NCBI GenBank assembly: GCA_029721515.1
Contig: CM056562.1
Span: 17,677,335 to 17,741,334, forward strand
Source: Synanceia verrucosa
Taxonomy: Eukaryota > Chordata > Actinopteri > Perciformes > Synanceiidae
Length of the DNA: 64,000 nt
Reading direction: 5' to 3'
The position numbers were made by a program, and so were the translations under genes. Below the pieces are notes generated by a model. That model saw nothing but the letters and a program-made list of their open reading frames with translations, did not search any database and was not told the DNA's origin. Each line of letters opens with the position of its first letter. The stretch's first letter is position 1. This document shows positions 38,142 to 50,600 of the stretch, one piece after another.

Positions 38142-38520
38142 TTAAAGGGACACTGTGTAATATATTGTAATTTTCAAAATACATTTTTTTTTTCCAATAA
38201 TCATCTACTCATGTCATTAATATGCAAAATATAACGTTTAATAACATCAATGTAAACAATTTTGCATTATCATAGGCCTAGAAATCGCTAATTATGCTAC
38301 ATTGGTGCGAGCTTACACAAAAAGGTAAAGTTTGTTTTAGGGGTTACTTGACCAATAAAATGTAATTAGTGAAAGAATGGCTGTGGAAGGTGGACGCACT
38401 TGGGTCTATACGACACACCATTGTGCATGTGCTTTGATATGCACAAGCTTCGATCTCAGCTGCTTACATTACACGAGCTCACCACTAGGTGAAAAGAATC
38501 TTTACACAATGTACCTTTAA
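38142..38520. mobile_element. MITE with TTAA-bounded inverted repeats
   Basis: Left end TTAAAGGGACACTGTGTAA and right end TTACACAATGTACCTTTAA pair at 17 of 19 positions. Both outermost tetramers are TTAA, which could be a target duplication. 379 bp, no coding capacity. The superfamily is uncertain (piggyBac-like duplication, but atypical termini). Confidence 0.75.
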
Positions 38521-40200
38521 CTTAACAAGCTGTGACTGCTCTAGCACACCGATCACTATTGCACATAGCTCAAAAATATGGAGACACCCAGTCTGTCCAT
38601 CAATACATACAGTCCATGATTACAATATTTTTTCCATATGATAAATTCCAGTACATATAATTGAATTTAAATCACACCTATCATGAGTTTCAAATACCTA
38701 CACTGAAAAGCCAGCAATAGAGGCAGGAAACCATTCTAAAAGACTATCTATAGTAGTGCTTTTTGTTTGTGTTTTATACTCCAATCCTCACTGGCTTTGC
38801 CTTCCTCAGACAGCAAGTAATAATGATGTAGCTTACGCCACAATGGGTGTGAACACATGCGTGGTTGCGGCTGGAGGAGGAAGGGTGTAGGGCTAATGTG
38901 TCAACAGAGTAAGGTGTTAACATGAGATTAAAACAGGAGAAAGCCATCATCCACACTTACTGTAGATGCTTGTTATAACATGCTAAGAAAATTGGTGAAT
39001 GTGCAAAGAGCTGAGCATGCTTTCTTTAAATCCTCAGTTGATTTATTTTGGTAGACAAGGACAGGCTTGTTTACCTGACCTGGGATCAGTAAAGCATGGA
39101 ATGTCAGATGGAGGAAAGTAACCTCAGTGGAACAGTTTAGACAGGGCACCTCAGACTGTAACCTCACTTAAAAAGCTCTCCTTGTGTAAACGGCAAAGAC
39201 ATGGGCCAAAGCAGAGGCAAATTAGTCTCAACTGGAATAAAAGATGAGGCTAATTCCTCCAATAACACGACTTGTGATGGAAAAACAAAAACAACATGAC
39301 AAGCATATTCCTGGCAAACATAATGTTTTCAACAGAAAACATCATAGTATAAGTTTATGCTGCTAGCTAGAGTTTGGTGAAATAATATATGAGATGAGTT
39401 GAAGGGAAAACACTGTAGGGCTCATATGAGGGAAACTGAAGAACACCAAGGCCTGGATGGGTCAGGAACACTTTCTATTAAAGTTATAAAAAATTATGTT
39501 ACAAACTATTTATATTCTATTTTTTATATTACAACTTATATTATATTAAATGTTCTTATCAATGGATTTTAGTCCAGACAAAAAAAATTCTTTCCCAGCA
39601 TTGTTCTTCATGAGTTCACAAATTTACTGACTATTCCAGTAAACTTTTCATCAAGAGAAATATGAGGGTTGTTAATGTTGTTATTGTGTGTCTTCTTGTT
39701 TTTCCCATCCCTCTACTATGGAGCAATTTATCTTTTGGGGGAAATTACATTTCGAAGAGGAGCTCTGGAGTTTCCCAGGTTTGATGGTCTTTCTAAATAA
39801 GAAGACGGCGTTATGTGTTCTGCTTACAGATCATGTGCCGGCCACATGGACGGCGCAATGACATCACCCTGAGGCGACTCCACAACACCATGTTAAAAGG
39901 GCTTCATTCACAACTGCAGTTTAACTGGTGCTAAACAATGCCTGTGTTGAATAGAGGGTGTCTCAGCAACATAAGCCGTGTACAAACAACTATGCGTTCA
40001 TTTCGGCACAAGACTTCTGAGAGCATTACATATGACTCATTATTACAGTGATTTATGAGATATAACAGTGAAGAAAAAGCAGGTTAAGGAGAATAAGCTA
40101 CTCTGTCAGATTCATCAGGAAGGAGAGGTGTTTGCAGAGGGATGTACTGCTTCATATGATGGACAAAGCAAACAGGGTTATTTTAATTATACTATGGCTT

Positions 40201-40524
40201 GTGGGGACATGCATTCTCTCACTGCAGACGCACACACACACATACACGGACGTTAAATTGACTTACATTCATTTCCTACGCACTTCCCTTGACCCTAACC
40301 ATATCCTCCCCATGTAACCCTAACCCTAACCAAAGTCTAACCTTATACTAACATTAAATGTTCTCCAAGTCTTCAGCCTAAAATGCAATTGACAGTTGTA
40401 AGTTTACATTATGGGGACCTGCATTTTGTCCCCATAGGTACAGTGAGTCCCCACAATGTGACAGTGTGAACAAATTTATGTCCCCATAACCATAAGTAAT
40501 ACCCGCTCACACACACACACACAC
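40201..40524. repeat. repeat block with telomere-like and CA-repeat segments
   Basis: Contains CA microsatellites (40231-40245 and 40507-40524), a telomere-like TAACCCTAACCCTAACC (40316-40332), a hairpin TATGGGGAC/GTCCCCATA (40410-40418 and 40428-40436) and a GTCCCCATAACCATAAGTAA phrase common in fish genomes. Probably one interspersed element. Confidence 0.6.
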
Positions 40525-41407
40525 TTTTATTGAGATACAAGTGCCCCTCCCCCCACATTTATCTTCTTTGCCCTTTTGTAATTCCCTGTACAAGCAGAAA
40601 CACACACCTCTCAGTGTTCCCTCTTTGGGGAGAAATTCTACAGCAAAATGTGACATCACCTCTGAGCTGCACTGGTTACCAAGGTGATGGGATTTTTTTT
40701 CTGCACAAGAATAGAACCAAATAAAAATATGATGCACAGGCAAGGTTTTTTACCTTTACGCAGTCTGGCATCTTTGCAATCAAAATCGGTATAGAGAAAT
40801 AACAATTCCATTGAGGAAGTCTATTTTTTTGCTGCAGCAGTATTCATGTGCTGTCCATTAGCCTATCTGTAAATGTGCACTGCATGTGCTGCAGTGCTGC
40901 AGTTCTCTGCAGCAGTTGGTCCATTCACACCGTGTTGCCTCAGCCAGCTGTAGCTTTGAATGACAAAGCACAAAATGAATAGAATATGAAGTAAATATGC
41001 AGAGTTTTATAGTTTGGGAAACAATGGGAGGGTGTGGGCGCACATGTGTGATAGATAAGAATAAAGAGGAGAGGCTTTAACCAGAGACAGGGAGAGTCCA
41101 GTCAAGTGTCTGCCGGCTGCCTGCTGCATTTACAGAATGACTCTTATCAAGTCGCAATGTCAGACAGGGTGAGGCAGAATCGCAGGAAAGGAAAGGGTTG
41201 AACCATGTGCATATCACGAAGGACTGCTTCAGAGAAGGAGAGACAGCCAGACATCCCATGAGGCCGTGCCTTTCTCTGCAAGACGGGAGCTTGTGATCAC
41301 TCATCACCGCAGTCCACCAAGGCACAGGAAGAGGATCCTCAAACACCACAGAGCTGCATAAAAAAATCTGGGAGAGGAGAGAGGACAGACATGCACAGGT
41401 GCTGGTA

Positions 41408-41472
41408 AAGAGAGAAAGAGAGAGAGAGAGAGGAAGAAGGGGGGAGTAGCGAGGGGAGGTGTAGGAGGAGAC
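41408..41472. repeat. GA-rich low-complexity tract near cdc42ep3 promoter
   Basis: Almost pure purine stretch (AGAGAGAGAG, GGAAGAAGGG, GAGGGGAGG) just upstream of or within the probable first exon. It could bind GAGA-type factors or simply be a microsatellite. Confidence 0.6.
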
Positions 41473-41730
41473 TTGACTTGCTTCAGAAGGGAATAGGAGC
41501 CGGAGAGCAATTCCAAAACAGCTGTCCGGCAGACATCCCAGTCTACAGAAGTGCAGCCTGAGGCAGAGACAGGAGGCAGGGCAGTGTCAACAAGCCACAG
41601 GAGCAGAACAGCAGCCGCTGAACACACACACATACAGACACACGAACGTCAGCCTCAGAGGCTGCAGCACTCAGGAGAACACCAGCAATACCTGGGAACG
41701 ATCAGGATCTCCTCATCTGGAATATTTGTG
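41440..41730 (+). promoter_or_regulatory. cdc42ep3: probable cdc42ep3 5' UTR exon and promoter
   Basis: A strong splice donor, TTTGTG|GTGAGT, lies after 41730 and the coding exon begins with a splice acceptor at 45990, giving a 4.26-kb intron. The mammalian gene likewise has its whole frame in the last exon. The left limit is not determinable; purine-rich sequence and a TAATAAAG-like stretch lie 0.3-0.6 kb upstream. The open frame across this exon lacks an ATG start and is not considered coding. Confidence 0.5.
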
Positions 41731-44700
41731 GTGAGTGTTTGATTTCATACTGGTGCAGTGATCTGAATTAGACAATGTTGCTGCAGAATGCCTGCTGTCA
41801 TGTCATGGCTCTTGGGATGTTTTCTTGAATGTCGGGAGCAGAATGCATTTAAAGCTTAAAGACAGTGAAACGTGAAAGCATGCATGGCAAGTTGAGCTTC
41901 TGCACGAGCGTTTGTCCGGCAGATGCTCTCAGACATGTAATACAAGAGCTGAACTGTTAGGACCAACACGATATCCTATTCGCTTTCCAAGAGTCATTTT
42001 TAGTCCGGCTACACGCTTAAGGCATGTTCCCCTGAAATACAGAGCTGGTTTTGCCTTTATCTCTCAAGGGAGAGGAGTTATTTGTGGGTACACTGAAGGG
42101 GGAAAGGATTTGTTCTTTTTTGCCAGTATATGTTGACATTCCCTTCATGTTTCGTACGCTTTGATTCAGCTTCCTGCACATCTCTGCCAAGGATAACTCT
42201 GGCATGTGCTGGCCATGCTTGTGGGTGGCACAAGGGGAGCGAGAAAGAAAGACAGAACAAATACTCCACCCTGCCATTCGCCCTTGTCCCGCCACCACCA
42301 CCAGGCCCCTGAAAGTGAGGCCTTTGCCTATAATTGTGGGCTTTTTTGCAACAAACAGCTCAGTCTATTCTGTAAGGCTGCCATTACCCTCTGTGGTATG
42401 TGCATTTGCTTTTTATAACAGCCCCAAAGAGAGGGTCTTTCTGCTATTCAAAGGCGTGACAGAAGTCAAGGCCATGGTTAGATGTTAGGAGAATATTTGG
42501 AAACTTCAAACTTCCACAACATTGCTTTGTAGACACAGTGGGAGGAATAGAAGTTTGTCTCCCACATGCTGATGATGTTACACTGACCACAACTACTACA
42601 CAAGAGCAGAATAGCGTGCTACTTTTTCAACAGCGCTGATGTGAGATGTCAGCACAGTAATCCCATCACGAGAGGAATATTTAGGGGATACACAGTGTCT
42701 AGTTTAAAGTAGGGGAAGTCAAATACAGGTCATTTAGGACAGCTGCTTTCCTGTACCCCTCTTGCTATACGTCCATCATCACCGGTTTTGGAGCAGTTTG
42801 GACTGCAAAGCATCATCACTCTAAGAATATACTGACCCACTAACATCACACGTGACTTGAAGGTGTCCAGAAATACCCAGACAAATCGCAAGCCATTAGT
42901 TTAATTACCAGATACCAACCCTACATTTATCTGCCTCTACGCTGAAGCTTTCATCACCTCGCTCCCCTTCACTAATAACTGACCCTCAAAGCACGAGCTG
43001 ATGAGGCAAAGCTCCATTTTTAAAGAGGCTGGAATGGCTCCAGATCACGTCATGCCTAGACAGATAGTTGTTGCTAACCCAATGACACAGTAGTGACTTT
43101 ATCCTGCAGCTCCCCATTATAATTGGATGGCTGCTCAGACAAGCACTTTTGAAAGGAAGGTGCCATCAGATCCCACACTTCCCCGGAGGTGTAAATGAAT
43201 CCCGCATTCTGTGGCGGCGCCAGGCTTGAACCACTCAACACGTGCCATGCCGTCTCTTTTTGGATCAGTTCCAAAAGGAGGGTACAAATCTAGCCTTGGC
43301 TTTGACATGTATAAGAATGCACCTGCTCAGCTATTAACATCCTGCAGAGACACAAATGGATTCACTGGGTTAGGCCATAAGGGTCCATCCTGGGATATCC
43401 TGGGCTGTTGTTATTGATTGATTTCCTCTCTGGCCAACACAAGCTTAACTAACATTTCCATCACTCTTAAGATTCTCTTGAGATATACTGTACACATGAA
43501 GTAACACTACTCATTAAATTAACTCTCACACTGGCTGTGCTGCAGATCACTGGAAGATCAACATGAGAATACTGCTTTCAGAATTCCAGTCATGTTTGCC
43601 ATATGAGCCAAACTGGGCCACCAGCAGGATGGCTGATGTGAAGGTCAGACCTCCAGGCTTTCATTGCACCAGCTGACTTCTCACAGGCCACAGGTTTTGA
43701 CCTTGGGTGGGATGCACAGCAGATGTCCCACTGAGAGAATTGGACTGCTTGTCTGCTATAGAAGATTTCCATCCATACTATTGATTCCAACCAACATGAT
43801 CATCTATTATAATGCACGGGCTATGCATTTTCTCATGCTGCTGGACAGAGAGTCTGCACAGACCAGCCAGATGTTATAATTTCATCAGGGATGCCCAATA
43901 ATCAATAGCTACGTAGGAAGTTTTTCAGCCAGCACTGACCTTCTATTCTTGAAAAAAAAGCATTTTAAAAGTGAATTCAGATATAGATATGTGCACTCCG
44001 AGCCCAAAGGAAGCAGCTCTTGGCTTGGTGGTGCATTTGTTTCGCTTTGTATCCAAACCCCATTTCCCACTGCAGTGAGCATCAGCTGTCAAGGTCAGAA
44101 AGGATTGAGGAGCAGCAGCAAAGGGGAAAGTACAAAAAAAAAAGAAAAAACACAAGAGGGAGTAAGAGAAGAAAAAAAGAGAAAAGCTTGAGCTAAACAA
44201 GTGAGGGCTTTTGCTGTACCCCCCTTCATCAAACACTGCAGCACTCCTCTTCGCCCTCCTCCTCCTTCCCCTTCCCTTTCTCTTCCTCACTGTTAGCAAA
44301 TAAACATGCTCTCCTTCGCACACATGGCGTGCATTCAAAACTGCTATCTCTCACGAGCGCAGTCAGGCACCTCGCGCAAACACTCGACACCAACACTCAA
44401 ATACAGAAGGACCCTTGGAGAGAGAGAGTTAGCAGTGTTGCCATTCAACAAACTCACACGTTCTGCATCCCTCCTTGTTTGTCATATCTATATATAGCTC
44501 CATGGTGCTTGTTGGTTGACAGGTTTATTTGTGTTGTAATGGCATTCCCTGAAGTGCAAAGATTTCACCTTCTACTCTTGACTATCATTAGGCAAATGTG
44601 GCAGCTTCTGCACATTGAACAGGTTGGAAACACAAAAAATACATGTTGAAAGTAGATGTCAGCACAATGGTTTCCAGACTGCTATTTGGATTCAAATACG

Positions 44701-45990
44701 AGGCAAGTGTCTGTCTCTCTGGCTCCACACTAATGTGCCTGCTGAATAAACATAGCCTACTTAAAGTGTCTCTGATAAGGCTGATGCTGTGTGTCTCTAT
44801 GGGGTCGGTTGCAAAAGGAATGTGGATGTTTTCTCGGTGAAACATTTTTTTGGGGTGGACCTGACCGCCCAGGCACTTTTGTGCTGCGCTGTCAGACAGT
44901 CACTGCTGACAGACCTCTCATAAGTAAATATGTCTATAAATGGGCAAGCGCTCTCCTCACTGGTGCTCTCTCCCACCCCCCCATCACGCACACACAGTCA
45001 GCTCCCTTCCTCCGTGGAGTGTTTCTCCCTTTCTCCTTGGTTGCCATGTCATTTCAAATGGTCAAACCGATTCTCTCTTTTTTTCACAGAGTTCATCCTA
45101 AACTAAGCTGGCTGCCAATATGGTGACATTCTCTGTGGATTTGTAATGGAAAAGTTCTGAGAGGGCAGCATGCAACCAAGCACCTTTTATCAAATCCAAT
45201 TCCCCTTAATACTGTTTACCCATCTTGATGTATTGTGCAGCCTGGCTGGCATCTCAGCCCTTATTAAAATCTCTTCGAAGCCAAATCAGTTCACAATCTG
45301 CATCACCTTCTTTCTTAAGATCCACTTGCTCTGTAATCCCTCACTCTATCTCTCTCACACTGTAACCTCCTAAACCCCTTCCCTCCCCTCTGGTCCATCT
45401 CCTTCTATCTCTGTGCGTGTCTGAGCGGTAGCCCGTTCATAAAACGGGCTGCCCTGCTCTGATCCTACTAAAGTCCTGCTTTGCTTCTCCTCTCCCAATC
45501 TGTGCTCCAGCTGTTCCACATTAGCACATCCAGAGCTGTGGAGGCCAAAGGAGGCTCATGTGTGGAAATGTGAACAGAGAAGCAAAAAGCTTTTACCCAG
45601 GCCTCATCCTCCTCTACTCTCTGGTTCCTAAACTCATCAGATGGAAGATGAAGAACAGCAAAATCCAGAGTTTGTTTGTTGCTGGAAGGCAGGATGGGCA
45701 GCTTCAGGAAATGTATCAGTGATGTGTTAAAGTTTTTGAAAAGATGCTGACATATTCTCTGTCTGTCTCTGATTACAGGAGCGTGGCCATTTGACCTTCT
45801 TACACTGGCAGACGTCCTGGTTGGAATCCCGTTTCCCGATCGATGCTGCATTTGCTGAATATATTTTTGGAGTCCTATCTGATTGGCGTGTTATTGAGAA
45901 TGTAACTGGAGCTCCTCCCAGGAGCAACGCCCAGAACTCGTAGAGCATTTCTGATTTTTCTATCCTGCATATCTGACATTTTTTCCGCAG
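41731..45990 (+). other. cdc42ep3: cdc42ep3 intron (probable)
   Basis: Non-coding. A-rich and pyrimidine-rich tracts at about 44130-44290 create long low-complexity frames on both strands. A minus-strand frame of 127 codons (45851-45468) has no recognisable domain. An alternative acceptor (gattacag, ending 45778) could yield a longer 5' UTR. No repeats were recognised. Confidence 0.5.
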
Positions 45991-45998
45991 TCACAGCC

Positions 45999-47075
45999 AT
46001 GCCAGCGAAAGCACCCATATACCTGAAACCTACCAATAGTAAGAAGGGAAAGAAATGTCGCCTCAGAGATATTCTGTCCCCAGACATGATCAGTCCACCG
46101 CTTGGGGACTTTCGCCACACCATCCACATTGGCAAGGGTGGGGAGAGAGATGCCTTTGGAGACATGTCTTTCCTCCAAGGGAAGTATGAACTCCTGCCTG
46201 GGAAGGGAGACGTTCAGCCTCAGTATGGCATCCAAAGTGAGTTTCTGAGAGCTAACAGCACCGGTGACGCTTCCTTTGCAGAGACCCCATCTCCGGTGCT
46301 CAAGAACGCCATCTCTCTCCCAACTATCGGTGGCTGCCAGGCGCTTACCCTTCCCCTGATCTCTTCCACTGTGTTCTCCATGCCCCCGGAGCCACTGGAG
46401 GACATCATGGGGTCGGCAGCTCCTATGAAACCTGACAGCACAGAGGAGGTAGAGATCCTGCAGATGGATGCTCTGTTACGCTCCATGGAAGTCTTCAGCA
46501 GTGAGCCTCCATCTCCCTCCACAGATATGCAGTCAAAGCCTGACGTGCTCCTGGATCTGCTGGAAAAGACTGATAAGTCTACCTCTAAGGCTGTCGCTAA
46601 AGCTAACAAAATGAACAAGAGCGAGCCCAGGTTTGACAAGCCATCATCCTATTATATCAGCACAAGCAACAGCACCTTCAAAGTTAATGGAAGCCTGAAC
46701 AGTAACACGAGCAACGACAGCTTTGACAGCTTCAGCGGTAAAGGGGACTTCCAGAACAAGATGTGCAACGGCAACAGGAGTCTCAGTGGCAACGGCAACT
46801 ACAACGGTTATGGACACTTTAACAATGACATTTCGCTGGGTTTCAAGCAGGAGCTCTCAAAGTGCAACGGAGAATGGGTGGACAGGGACAGTGGGGTGGA
46901 GGAAGGCCGCATCTGTGATTTTGAGTTTGAGTTTTCCAAGGAGAAGAGCATGTCACGGGATTCCCTCACCCAGATCACGGGGTCACTCCTCTCTCTTGAA
47001 CTAGATCTGGGCCCGTCCATCTTGGATGATGTGCTCAACATAATGGATAAACCCGCAGCAAAGAGCAGGCCTTGA
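45999..47075 (+). CDS. cdc42ep3: Cdc42 effector protein 3 (Borg2)
   Basis: 358 codons in one exon, starting MPAKAPIYLK as in mammalian CDC42EP3, nine bases after a splice acceptor (cgcag|TCACAGCC). The CRIB motif is ISPPLGDFRHTIHIG at residues 31-45, which binds GTP-Cdc42 in this family. Borg homology segments follow: FGDMSFLQGKYELLPG (53-68), SPVLKNAISLPTIGG (98-112) and the C-terminal LTGSLLSLQLDLGPS-type block (residues 323-350, with Ile and Glu variants). Borg proteins regulate septin and actin organisation downstream of Cdc42. The human protein is about 254 residues; the extra length here lies between residues about 130 and 320, including a Ser/Lys stretch (191-210) and an Asn/Ser/Gly-rich tract (222-278). 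The three signature blocks are intact and there is no frameshift. Confidence 0.97.
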   Translation: MPAKAPIYLKPTNSKKGKKCRLRDILSPDMISPPLGDFRHTIHIGKGGERDAFGDMSFLQGKYELLPGKGDVQPQYGIQSEFLRANSTGDASFAETPSPVLKNAISLPTIGGCQALTLPLISSTVFSMPPEPLEDIMGSAAPMKPDSTEEVEILQMDALLRSMEVFSSEPPSPSTDMQSKPDVLLDLLEKTDKSTSKAVAKANKMNKSEPRFDKPSSYYISTSNSTFKVNGSLNSNTSNDSFDSFSGKGDFQNKMCNGNRSLSGNGNYNGYGHFNNDISLGFKQELSKCNGEWVDRDSGVEEGRICDFEFEFSKEKSMSRDSLTQITGSLLSLELDLGPSILDDVLNIMDKPAAKSRP

Positions 47076-47610
47076 GCTGCGCTGAGGCCCCGGGAGGACA
47101 AAGGGAATTAGTAAACTATAGCCATGTGTAGAGAAAGACTCAACAAGCAATCAAAAATGGTGTCTGGATATATCATTGAGATGAAAATTAGCTTCAATAG
47201 ACAGAGCTGCTTATGTTTTTATTGTCAAAACATATAACTAGTCTAGCTTCTATGGAGTGTTGATTCTTCTTCTTCCTATTTGTTTGCCAGCAGCATGTTT
47301 AAAATGCATGTGCTATTGAGTTACAGCTAAAACACAGCCATCGTGCCTTTGATTTTACATTACTGTAAAAATACAACATAATATATTTGTATTCTTATGT
47401 TGACTTCCACCGTATACACACCATACTTTTGAGACCCTTTGCTTTTTTTACACAGTCTTGAATTTATTGCATTTTGTGACTTTAAGTGTGTTTAACAAAG
47501 CATTATTTTGTCTGTCACATAATTCATTTGCCACATTTCAAACAACAGAAACTATGCATATTTGTGTTTTTCAAATTGTAACACAAATAAATTAATTTTG
47601 TCCTATTGTG
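47076..47610 (+). other. cdc42ep3: cdc42ep3 3' UTR
   Basis: Follows the TGA at 47073-47075. AT-rich, with several TTTAT/ATTTAT elements that could affect mRNA stability. It ends approximately 15-25 bases after the AATAAA at 47586. A longer 3' UTR from a later signal cannot be excluded. Confidence 0.55.
47586..47591 (+). terminator. cdc42ep3: poly(A) signal, cdc42ep3
   Basis: Canonical AATAAA 511 bp after the stop codon, followed by T- and GT-rich sequence (TTTTGTCCTATTGTGG) suitable for cleavage. Confidence 0.6.
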
Positions 47611-50600
47611 GCTAATTTTTGGCAGGTAATGTGTGCCTACACCTGGACTGAAAGTTGATTCCTAAAGACAGTTATAGTCAAGATGAAATGAAAAATGCAT
47701 TTTTAACCCTTTTACACCCCCGGTTGTACTGCACATCTATTTAATAATATATGCAAAAGAAGAAGACAAAAAATAATTTCCAATCATATATTCATCCTGT
47801 AAATCAAAATATGACATGGACTTATCCCTGCCAGTTTCAACCAATAATATGACTTCCATCCTTCAATCAATTTGCAGTCTTTAAATGATAGTGGCTTACT
47901 TCTTATAACTTCTTGTAACCATTGAAATATTCCATTTCACAAGGGTATACTTCCTGCAGAAGCTAAAGACACTATTTTTTTTACTGGAATTTTAAACAAG
48001 ATAAGTCAAGAGAAGATGAAAATGCAGGTATTATATTATAAAAGTAAAAGCGAAACTTAAAAACAATATGTTCTAACATGTAAAACTGAATGAAACATGT
48101 TTTGAACACAAACCTAATATTGGATGTAGTAGGCTCCTAAAGACTCACATCTATGGTTCTTATAGTAACCAATAATTCCTATTTAACGGCCAGATATTGA
48201 AAATAAGAATAACGCTGGAAAAAATGAGATAGCACAAAAGAGAAAAGTCAAACAGGACACACATAAAGGAAAGAAAGGGCTACAGATTGACAGAAAGAAG
48301 GATAGAATGGATTTATTTTCTCGTCTCTGACATTCCTCACATTCTGCGTCCCTGCCCTGCAGTGGGAGCACTGGTGGGCCTTCATCTGCCCAACCAGGCG
48401 CCTGCTTCATTTGTTAGCGTGTGGACGGGACAGGCAGAGGAGGGGTCTTTGAAATTCCCTGCATTCCAGCCACAGAGCACAAATGTCCAGGACCAGACAT
48501 AAATCAGCTGTCTCAAGTGAGGAGGAAGGGCTCCAGCTTTAGAGCCACGCTATCACCAACTAGAGTGTATACAGTGAGATGAGGCTGTAAAACAAACGAC
48601 GGGCAAACTTTGTTCAGTGCTGAACGATAGATGAGTCCTCTTTCTCTGTCGAGGTACAATAAAGATATGTTGACCCAGCAGAGTAGGAGACACAGCCTGA
48701 AAGAGCAGAACAGCAGTGGTTACCCATACATGCATCCTGTTGAACTCAACAACCCCTCATCAGTGTCCTCCTTGCCCTGATCCCCTGTCCCTATGAGCTC
48801 TTCATTGTAGACACATGAAGGGTAAGTCATAACAAGACCTTGAGGCTTACCCCAAACACCCACGTGCCACTGTGTCATGCTTGTTAAGAGAAGCCTCTCT
48901 CTTAGCACATCCAGTCATACATACTTGTGTTACCAAACTAATTTCATATTATCTGGGTTCACCTCCAGTTCGGTCATTTATTCCTCAAAGGCCTCAGAGG
49001 TTTCGTAAACAGCTGCCACCCGACTTAGCCGAAGCATCTGACAATGCTGTGAAACCAGATGTTAGAGGAGAAGTAAAGCCATGTCATGGCAGAAACTTCA
49101 ACCATTGGAAAATCCCAGCATTAGTGCTAAAGAATTGCAAATGCCATCTAACCCTTCGAGCATGGGTAATGAAAACCTTTGCCGTCAAGGTAATTACTGA
49201 GCTTACACCTGCAACGGTACGTCATTGAGTTGATGACAGCCTTCATTTTGACAGGCATGGACTCAAAAAAAACCCTTTGGTTTACGAAATTGCTTGCGCC
49301 CACAGCATTGTAGCATGTTGTGTAACATATTAGAAATATTTCTGCAGATATGTTCTCTGAAACAAAATACCAGGAAATACCAGCATTTTATTAAATCCAA
49401 CACAAATACTTGACATATGTTACACTCTGAACACTGGCTCCATGTTCTCTGGCTTTGAGTTCCTCTAACATAAGGCACTCTATTTCAGTTGCACAACTTC
49501 AACAGTGTGTTTTCAGACTTCTCTGGAGGCCTGAGGGCAGAAGACAAAATACCAGAAATGGAAAGCAGAAGTCCTAGTGGAGTTGTTTGTCATTACCACA
49601 GTGGAAGTTTGACCTGAGGAAACCTTGACTCCAACTGCCTCTGATATTCCGTTACTGCAACACCACAAACAAGCCATACAGCAACACAATCAGCCAACTC
49701 ACTGTGACACCCACAAACTCACAAACAGAACAATATTCTACTTGTTTTACTGGTTGACTCTGTTCCTCAGTTTTTTTGAAAAATGAACATTCCTTTTTTG
49801 GTGAAGCCAAACCGGCAATAATGAAAACAGACTGCCAAATTGGTGACATGAGCTGAGAGAGGGAGGTGACGCGGGTGTTGCCACTACCTGCTGCCTTGTA
49901 ATTTCCCAACCAGTTGCTTTCTTGAAAACAACGGAAAAGTTCTAATTGCTAAATTCTGTCTCTTTGACTTTGATGCCATGGTTTAGGAGGATGGTGAAAA
50001 ACACGAGGATGAAAAAGATGCACAACTTCTCAATGCAAATTCTCCAATATAAAATATAAATGACAAAGTCAAAAATGCATGCAAAGACTATTTTCTCAAA
50101 ACATTTGCCCTTACATTACAAGGTAAGTTATTCATGAACATTATAATAAACGTTCCTCCAGCCGATCAGTGATCCAGGGGACCTGGCTCCTCAGTTTCCT
50201 AGGCTAAGGTGAAACTGTCAGTTCACAAATGAATAAGCTTTGGCCCAGGGACCACCAGTGCCAAAGAAAGCACAACTCAGACCCAGAAAAATTTTCCACC
50301 CAACCTCCACAACAGAGCTGCATAATGTGCACAGTGTCTTTCACATAGAGGTGTCGGTGAAGGAGCCCCTCATAGCCGGACATGAGCCGTGTCAGGCGGA
50401 TGAGGGGGGAAACTTTAATAAGATGTTTCCCCATGTGCAGCGGGATAAAGCTCCTCTTGTCCTCACCTGCCACAGCACAAAATGAGCCCAAACACATATA
50501 CTTTCCATTTAGCCAATAGACTGAGCAGGAGGAAATAAAGAAATATTATTGTTAATATTTTTCTTGTTTTCTGGAGAGATATTATTCATTGTTGAAACAT

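Larger units (their letters stand above)
31744..41400. other. gene-poor interval upstream of cdc42ep3
   Basis: No recognisable exon. It contains an interspersed repeat (33660-34305), a LINE 3' tail (37946-38002), a MITE (38142-38520) and a telomere-like/CA-rich repeat block (40201-40524). Possible terminal exons of the candidate at 31.2 kb, for example after the acceptor at about 36620, cannot be confirmed by eye. Confidence 0.55.

Noticed and set aside
40316..40332. Chromosome end
   Set aside because: Only about three telomere units, embedded in ordinary sequence on both sides.
43943..44338. 131-codon minus-strand frame rich in Phe/Ser/Arg/Lys
   Set aside because: Produced by A-rich and pyrimidine-rich low-complexity tracts.
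45468..45851. 127-codon minus-strand frame just upstream of the cdc42ep3 coding exon
   Set aside because: Antisense to the cdc42ep3 intron/5' region, no known family, no splice or promoter support.
46220..47101. Several long frames overlapping cdc42ep3 in other frames
   Set aside because: Shadows of the genuine 358-codon frame, which has the CRIB and Borg motifs.
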